From Pseudomonadaceae bacterium (GTDB taxonomy: Bacteria; Pseudomonadota; Gammaproteobacteria; Pseudomonadales; Azotimanducaceae), in the NCBI GenBank assembly GCA_024743435.1, contig JANSWO010000001.1, positions 1 to 64,000 on the forward strand: a DNA stretch of 64,000 nt. Reading direction: 5' to 3'. Under the pieces are notes generated by a model. The model saw only the letters and a list, made by a program, of their open reading frames with translations, did not search any database and was not told the origin of the DNA. Of the stretch, positions 58,916 to 64,000 are shown in pieces. The translations under genes and the position numbers were made by a program. Within the stretch, counting starts at the first letter, position 1. Each line of letters starts with the position of its first letter.

Positions 58916-59884
58916 ATGGCCACACACCCGGCATTCAGCCTCGACTGGAATCTGCTCAAAACCTTCGTTGCTGTCGCCCGTAGCGGTAGCTTGTCTGCGG
59001 CTACCGGGCAGCTCGGCCTGGCCCATCCAACCGTGGCCAGGCACGTTCAGCAGCTTGAAACGGCCCTGGATATGCAACTCTTTGATCGCACGTCGAAAGG
59101 CGTGATTCTCAATGTCGCTGGCGAGTCCGTACTTGCCGCGGTTGAGGACATGCACTCATCGGCACTCGCGGTTCGCTCCGCCGCGGAAGCCGCCAAGGCC
59201 GGCGTCGACTCCAGCATTCGCATCACCGTTGCAGACCTCATGGCTGAACCCATGCCGGACTTACTGCCGTCACCTGGCGATGATCCGAGCGGGCCTAACC
59301 TTGAGGTGATCGTTGCGCAGGATCTTCTCAACCTTCTCGAGCGGGACGCTGACATTGCGCTTCGTCACGCCCGGCCCGTTCAGAAGGAACTTATTGCGCG
59401 TCGGCTGGGGTCGCTCGCGATTTCCGCGTTCGCCTCGCGCGCGTACGTCGACCGGGTTGGCTCCCTGACGCCGGAAAACACCCACGTACATCGGTTTATT
59501 GACGGCCCGGACGGCAGGCTGGAGAACGAGCTAAGGGCCCGGGGCTTTGCCGTTCAGTCTGCCCAGGTCAGTTATCGCTCAGATTCTCTGGCGAGCCAGA
59601 TTGGCGCAGCCGAGGCGGGTTGGGGCATAGCGGCTGTGCCATTTCACATGGCGCGGCGACGCTCTGAGTTGGTATTGGTCAATGCAGACAGCAAACCAGC
59701 TTACGTGGATGTGTGGCTGGTGGGACGTCCGGAAGTTCGCAGCAATGCAACGCTCGCGCGAACATTTACTGCGCTTGGCGATGCGGTGAGCGAGTTTCTT
59801 GCAACGAGCCACGAGCGATCTTCTACACAGCTTCAGGCCGACAGCGCGTTCGAGCTTTCGACATCAGGCAAGGCGATCCAATAG
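58916..59884 (+). CDS. LysR-type transcriptional regulator
   Basis: 322 residues from ATG 58916 (TTG 58904 is less likely). The winged HTH is at residues about 10-70: LKTFVAVARSGSLSAATGQL and HPTVARHVQQLE. The effector domain follows and is shorter and less typical in its first half. It overlaps the end of the convergent symporter gene by 21 bases. Effector unknown. Confidence 0.92.
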   Translation: MATHPAFSLDWNLLKTFVAVARSGSLSAATGQLGLAHPTVARHVQQLETALDMQLFDRTSKGVILNVAGESVLAAVEDMHSSALAVRSAAEAAKAGVDSSIRITVADLMAEPMPDLLPSPGDDPSGPNLEVIVAQDLLNLLERDADIALRHARPVQKELIARRLGSLAISAFASRAYVDRVGSLTPENTHVHRFIDGPDGRLENELRARGFAVQSAQVSYRSDSLASQIGAAEAGWGIAAVPFHMARRRSELVLVNADSKPAYVDVWLVGRPEVRSNATLARTFTALGDAVSEFLATSHERSSTQLQADSAFELSTSGKAIQ

Positions 59885-61423
59885 CGCTGTGATCAGCAAT
59901 ATCAGTGCAAACATCGCTGCGAGCAGAACCAGGGGCAATTTCACTTGAGGCAGGCCAGGTTGCCTGAACGTCACAACGCGTACGCCACTCAACCTGACCG
60001 TTGTTCCGGCAGCAACGGCAAAGCCGATGACGTTCCACCACAACCAGGACACAGACGGCAGCAGGGTTGCCACCACGAGGTTTACCGCTATACCCGCGCC
60101 GAATCCAATGATGGCTGCGCGTTGTTTCAAGTGGCGAAGTAATGTGGCGCTGGCGATCAGCGCAAGCAGGGAGCCGTTTGCCATCGAGCCGACTTTGTTG
60201 ATTGCTTCAAGCACTGTCGGGGCGATGTGTTCGACCTGAAAGGAGAACAGGACAGCGGCGAAACCCCAGGCAACGGTCACCAGGCGGGACAAGCGAAGTG
60301 CGGCGGTGTTGGTCAGTGGTTGCGTCAGGCGGGGTTGTATGAAGTCCTCGACCGTAGCTGCGGACAGGCTGTTGATGGCCGAGTCTATCGATGACATCGC
60401 AGCTGCCAGGAGGCCAACGATCACAAGACCAATGAAGCCCGGTGCAAAGTTCGACAAAACAAACGCCGGAAAAACGAGGTTGTAGTTTGGGCTGCCTGAA
60501 GCAGTTGCGGGCAGGCGTTGAACGAGCCCGGGTTCCACGGCCGCAAATGCGGCCAGGCCGAGACCGAGCAAGCAGTAGCTGAGTACCAGCGGAAATCTGA
60601 ATAAGCCGTTGTACAGCAGAACCCGGCCGGCGCTGCGGGTATCGGGCGCTGCAAGCACGCGCTGGGCCTGACTTTGATCTGCACCGTAGTAGGCCGCGTA
60701 GAGAAACAGGCCGCCAATCAGCATCGGCCAGAAGCTGTAGCTGTCGCCCTCGACTCCCCAACCGGAAACGAGTGTGTCCGTGCGCTGCTCGAAAAACGCA
60801 GCCCAGCCGACGACATCTGCGATGAGCACCAGCGAGATCAGCACGGTCGCCGTGAGTAGCAACAGTTGGATGACATCACTGATCACGACAGCTCGAAGAC
60901 CGCCCAGAACGTCGTAGATGATTACCACCACCATGACCAGCGCGACAGCCGTTGCGTAGTCGATCTCGACAATTGCGGTGATGATCAGGCCAACGCCATA
61001 GATGGTCACACCGGTCGCGACACCACGAAACAACAGGAATGTACCGCTCGCGAGAAGCCTGGCGTCGCGGCCGATGTTGCGTTCAACAACCTCGTAGATC
61101 GACGTGATGCCCAGAGCCCGAGCAGGCAGCAAAATGAACATCAACGCCGCCATCGCGAGCGGCACGGCGAGTTCGTATTGCAGCCACAGCAGGCCACCGC
61201 CTGCGCTAAAACCGACGAAGGCTGGCGCACCCAGTAGCGAGTTGGTCGAGCATTGGGTGGCGATCGTTGAGGCGGCGAGCGAGCGAGAGGACAGCTGGCC
61301 ACCGCCGAGGAAGTAGTCGCCGCCGCTCTTCTGCCGCCGGCCCAGCGATGCTGCGAGCAGTAACATAGCCGTTAGATAGCCAGCGATAACAAGCCAATCG
61401 GCAACTGCGAGGCCACTGATCAC
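59864..61423 (-). CDS. Sodium:solute symporter (SSS family)
   Basis: 519 residues with about thirteen membrane helices. LGGGQLSSRSLAASTIATQCSTNS-type text near the start, YGADQSQAQRVLAAPDTRSA and LLAAAMSSIDSAINSLSA are signature regions of the SSS family. It is divergent from the GH13 gene by 119 bases. A sugar, organic-acid or compatible-solute substrate is possible; the neighbourhood hints at glucosylglycerate, but this is inference. Confidence 0.9.
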   Translation of the reverse strand: MISGLAVADWLVIAGYLTAMLLLAASLGRRQKSGGDYFLGGGQLSSRSLAASTIATQCSTNSLLGAPAFVGFSAGGGLLWLQYELAVPLAMAALMFILLPARALGITSIYEVVERNIGRDARLLASGTFLLFRGVATGVTIYGVGLIITAIVEIDYATAVALVMVVVIIYDVLGGLRAVVISDVIQLLLLTATVLISLVLIADVVGWAAFFEQRTDTLVSGWGVEGDSYSFWPMLIGGLFLYAAYYGADQSQAQRVLAAPDTRSAGRVLLYNGLFRFPLVLSYCLLGLGLAAFAAVEPGLVQRLPATASGSPNYNLVFPAFVLSNFAPGFIGLVIVGLLAAAMSSIDSAINSLSAATVEDFIQPRLTQPLTNTAALRLSRLVTVAWGFAAVLFSFQVEHIAPTVLEAINKVGSMANGSLLALIASATLLRHLKQRAAIIGFGAGIAVNLVVATLLPSVSWLWWNVIGFAVAAGTTVRLSGVRVVTFRQPGLPQVKLPLVLLAAMFALILLITALLDRLA

Positions 61424-61460
61424 GCTCGCACCTCAGCCGCTGATGTCAGTAACTCGTAAA

Positions 61461-61477
61461 CGCACCACCGGTGTGCG
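61461..61477. promoter_or_regulatory. Imperfect palindrome in the symporter-GH13 divergent region
   Basis: CGCA-C-CACCGGTG-TGCG: outer CGCA/TGCG arms surround the palindrome CACCGGTG with one extra base. A 17-base site of this kind in a 119-base divergent region is a reasonable repressor operator. No regulator is identified. Confidence 0.35.
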
Positions 61478-61542
61478 CCAACCATTGGTAGGCTTGCTCG
61501 CTCGATTTTCTCAATAACCGCCGAAGCTGCCTCCGCCGACCT

Positions 61543-63327
61543 ATGACAGAAGACTCTCACCCAAGACTGCAACACCCTGCCGTCACTGGCCTCGACACCG
61601 AAAGCTCGCTGACAGACTCCCAGGCGAAATACCAACTGATGGGCTTGCTGACCAGCCTCTATGGTGCTGGCAGCGCCGAGCTGGTTGCCAGCCGCATGTT
61701 GGCGCTGGCGGATGGGCTGACGGATGAGTTGGGAAACCGGCGCGCCGCGAGTGCGGGCAACAGCCTCGATCAAAGCGACGTCATGCTGATCACCTACGGC
61801 GACACCATCGTGGAAGAAGCCATGGCGCCGCTTGCCGCCCTCAAACAATTTGCCGATCGCTACCTGCCGGATAGCTTCAGCGGTATCCATGTTTTGCCGT
61901 TCTTTCCGTTCTCGTCCGATGATGGTTTTTCTGTCATCGATTACTCCGTGGTGCGATCTGATCTGGGTGATTGGACGATGATTCGCGAGCTTGGCGAACA
62001 CTTCGAGTTGATGTTCGATCTGGTGATCAACCACTGCTCGAGGGAACACCTGTGGTTTGCGGACTTCGTCAGCGATCGCGCGCCGGGCAGAGATTTCTTT
62101 CTGAGCCTCGACAAAGAGACAAACGTGTCCGAGGTGACCCGGCCGCGCAACACGCCGCTCTTGTCTGAGGTGCATACGTATCGCGGTGTTCGCCACGTGT
62201 GGACAACGTTCAGCGACGATCAGATTGATTTGAATTTCTCTAACCCGGATGTATTGCTGCGGTTCGCCGAGATACTCATCGACTACGTTCGCCATGGCGC
62301 GAGGTTTATCCGCCTCGATGCGATAGCGTTTCTGTGGAAGCGCCTTGGAACCGCGTGTATGTCTCTGCCGGAGACCCACGCGGTCGTCAAAGCGCTGCGG
62401 CTCATGCTCGACAGCGCCGATGTGCCAGTGCGGCTGCTCACCGAAACCAACGTCCCACACGAAGAGAACGTCAGCTACTTCGGGGCGGGAGACGAAGCGC
62501 AGCTTGTGTATCAGTTCCCGCTGGCACCGCTGCTGCTCTACAGCTACCTCTTCAACGATGGCTCCTACCTCGGACGCTGGCTGTCGGAGCTGGAATCGCC
62601 TCCGGCGGGCTGCAGCTTCCTCAACTTCATTGCGAGTCACGATGGGATCGGTTTGCGGCCGTTGGAGGGCCTGGTGCCGGAGGACAGGGTCGATCAGCTC
62701 ATCGATCGCTGCGCAGATCGCGGCGGCTTTGTGACTCGACGAACGCTCCCGGACGGAAGCGAGCGAGCGTACGAGCTGAACATCGCCCTGTTCTCCGCAT
62801 TCGGCGGTTCCATCGACAGCGTACCGAGCTACATTGCCGCGCATCAGTTGATGCTGGCTCTGCAGGGCCTGCCCGCCATCTATCTGCACAGTCTGCTGGG
62901 AACGCCCAACGATCTGGAGGCGGTGGAGCGCACCGGCCGAACTCGGTCGGTGAATCGGGGCCGCTGGCAGATGAGCGATCTCGACGCCATGCTCGCGAGC
63001 GAGCACAACGTGCACCGGATTGTCTTCACGGCGATGACAAACCTGATCGCGCTCCGGCGTGCCCAAAGCGCACTGTCGCCTGCGGCATCCCAGACCGTCT
63101 TGTCCTACTCCCAGGATCAGCTGGTGTTTGAGCGTCGAGCGCCGAACCAGCGGTTGCTGATCGTTGCCTCGTTTGCCGATGTGCCCAGCGAGTTGGCTAA
63201 GCCTTCGTCGCTGGCCACGGAATCCGGCGTGCTCACAGACTTGCTCACAGATGAGCGATTTGCATTGGCGGCTTCTATTCCGCTCGCCGCCGGCCAGGTT
63301 CGTTGGCTTGAGCATGACACTGCCTGA
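61543..63327 (+). CDS. GH13_18 phosphorylase, probable glucosylglycerate phosphorylase
   Basis: 594 residues. Catalytic residues of the sucrose-phosphorylase-like GH13 enzymes: nucleophile Asp259 (FIRLDAIAF), acid/base Glu301 (LLTETNVPH) and Asp367 (IASHDGIGLRP). HVLPFFPFSSDDGFSVIDY and QGLPAIYLHSLLG are also typical. The subfamily holds phosphorylases for sucrose, glucosylglycerol and glucosylglycerate; convergence with a glucosyl-3-phosphoglycerate synthase gene favours glucosylglycerate. No obvious ribosome-binding site at ATG 61543. Confidence 0.85.
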   Translation: MTEDSHPRLQHPAVTGLDTESSLTDSQAKYQLMGLLTSLYGAGSAELVASRMLALADGLTDELGNRRAASAGNSLDQSDVMLITYGDTIVEEAMAPLAALKQFADRYLPDSFSGIHVLPFFPFSSDDGFSVIDYSVVRSDLGDWTMIRELGEHFELMFDLVINHCSREHLWFADFVSDRAPGRDFFLSLDKETNVSEVTRPRNTPLLSEVHTYRGVRHVWTTFSDDQIDLNFSNPDVLLRFAEILIDYVRHGARFIRLDAIAFLWKRLGTACMSLPETHAVVKALRLMLDSADVPVRLLTETNVPHEENVSYFGAGDEAQLVYQFPLAPLLLYSYLFNDGSYLGRWLSELESPPAGCSFLNFIASHDGIGLRPLEGLVPEDRVDQLIDRCADRGGFVTRRTLPDGSERAYELNIALFSAFGGSIDSVPSYIAAHQLMLALQGLPAIYLHSLLGTPNDLEAVERTGRTRSVNRGRWQMSDLDAMLASEHNVHRIVFTAMTNLIALRRAQSALSPAASQTVLSYSQDQLVFERRAPNQRLLIVASFADVPSELAKPSSLATESGVLTDLLTDERFALAASIPLAAGQVRWLEHDTA

Positions 63328-63346
63328 GTGAATGGTCTGCAGCTTC

Positions 63347-64000
63347 TCAGGCGCGCGCTCCAGAGGTCATGCTCACGTGCACGGCGTCGCGATCGAACTC
63401 TGCCATGTCGCTCGCGATCGCGGATTTAAGATCGGTGAAAATGTCGGGCAGCACAGACGTAACCCGGTTCCATGAGGGAATGTAGGGCGTTTCTTCACCG
63501 GACTCGAGGAACACATCGCCCGCCGACAAGACGTTGCCTGCGAAGAGCTCGACAGCGCGTTCTTCCGCGTCCCGGTCAAGCGTGAGGCCGTTAATCTCAG
63601 CATCGTTGGCGTAGGACTCGATGAGGTCCAGCGCGATGCGCAGGTACGCGGCTTTGACGGAGCGAACGGTGCCTTTGTCGAAAACGCTGCCGAAAGTAGC
63701 CATCTTGCGAAACAATGACGTGGCGATATCGAGGCTCATTCGAGACAGGCCTTTGGTTGCATCCTCCGGCGACAGGTCCTGGTGTTTGTGATCGTAGTTG
63801 TCGGCGATCTCGACCTGGCAGAGCCGGTTCGTCGAGTAATTCCGGTACACCTCCGACAGCACGCCAATCTCCAGCCCCCAATCCGAGGGGATGCGCAGGT
63901 CTTTCAAAACGTCGACTTGCATGGAGAACTCACCTGCCAGCGGGTAGCGAAAGCTGTCCAGATAGTCGAGGTACGGATGCGCTCCGCTGACTTTCTTCAG
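63347..64000 (-). CDS. gpgS: Glucosyl-3-phosphoglycerate synthase, C-terminal part (partial)
   Basis: 217 residues of the C-terminus; the gene continues past base 64000. LRIPSDWGLEIGVLSEVYRN and QVEIADNYDHKHQ match the GpgS family (GT81), which joins glucose from an NDP-sugar to 3-phosphoglycerate in glucosylglycerate synthesis. The product is a compatible solute. It is convergent with the GH13_18 gene, 19 bases away. Confidence 0.9.
   Translation of the reverse strand: MKKVSGAHPYLDYLDSFRYPLAGEFSMQVDVLKDLRIPSDWGLEIGVLSEVYRNYSTNRLCQVEIADNYDHKHQDLSPEDATKGLSRMSLDIATSLFRKMATFGSVFDKGTVRSVKAAYLRIALDLIESYANDAEINGLTLDRDAEERAVELFAGNVLSAGDVFLESGEETPYIPSWNRVTSVLPDIFTDLKSAIASDMAEFDRDAVHVSMTSGARA

Noticed and set aside
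61420-63315. 631-residue open frame on the minus strand
   Set aside because: It lies antisense to the GH13_18 gene, which has all catalytic motifs; the antisense protein has no recognisable domain and is a product of high GC codon bias.

Overview
The window looks like chromosome from a free-living gammaproteobacterium, GC-rich by eye. The evidence is gene order. A complete S10-spc-alpha ribosomal superoperon follows tuf. The block proA-nadD-rsfS-rlmH-mrdA-mrdB-mltB-rlpA-dacA-ybeD-lipB and the pair of units hemA-prfA-prmC / lolB-tRNA-Gln-prs-rplY-pth-ychF are classic gammaproteobacterial arrangements. A sulfatase, a sodium:solute symporter and a glucosylglycerate module hint at a marine or saline habitat; that is inference.

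Layout. (1) 1-14853, plus strand: end of tuf, a leader with a boxA-like element, then 28 genes from rpsJ to rplQ including secY, the 38-residue rpmJ and rpoA. Several spacers are long and carry strong hairpins, notably rpsJ-rplC. (2) 14855-21633, minus strand: a tightly overlapping six-gene surface-glycan type operon (methyltransferase, flippase, AsnB-type amidotransferase, glycosyltransferase, polytopic membrane protein, DCC thiol-redox protein) lying between rplQ and uvrA. (3) 21747-26924: uvrA and ssb (divergent), uppP, and a LON-substrate-binding-domain protein. (4) 27025-37322: proline and NAD synthesis, ribosome-associated factors, the rod-shape wall-synthesis genes and lipB; lipA does not follow lipB. 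(5) 37600-41452: a secreted sulfatase with an atypical active-site motif and an eight-heme cytochrome c with HEAT- and TPR-like regions. (6) 41449-50019: moeB-prmC-prfA-hemA (minus) against lolB-tRNA-Gln-prs-rplY-pth-ychF (plus); ispE is missing from its usual place, and a perfect 26-bp palindrome sits between hemA and prfA. (7) 50048-58274: membrane and small secreted proteins, xthA, an SPFH/NfeD pair, a small lipoprotein behind two Pho-box-like sites, a small helix-turn-helix protein, a large hybrid histidine kinase and a VOC protein. (8) 58298-64000: a second degenerate palindrome, a LysR regulator with a T-N11-A palindrome, a sodium symporter, a GH13_18 phosphorylase and the end of glucosyl-3-phosphoglycerate synthase.

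No rRNA, CRISPR array, prophage or intact insertion sequence was seen. The best leads for something new are: a boxA-like element in front of the gene for S10 (NusE); the membrane-protein/DCC ending of the glycan operon; the Pho-box-like lipoprotein promoter beside an HTH/hybrid-kinase pair; and the glucosylglycerate synthesis/phosphorolysis module beside a symporter.
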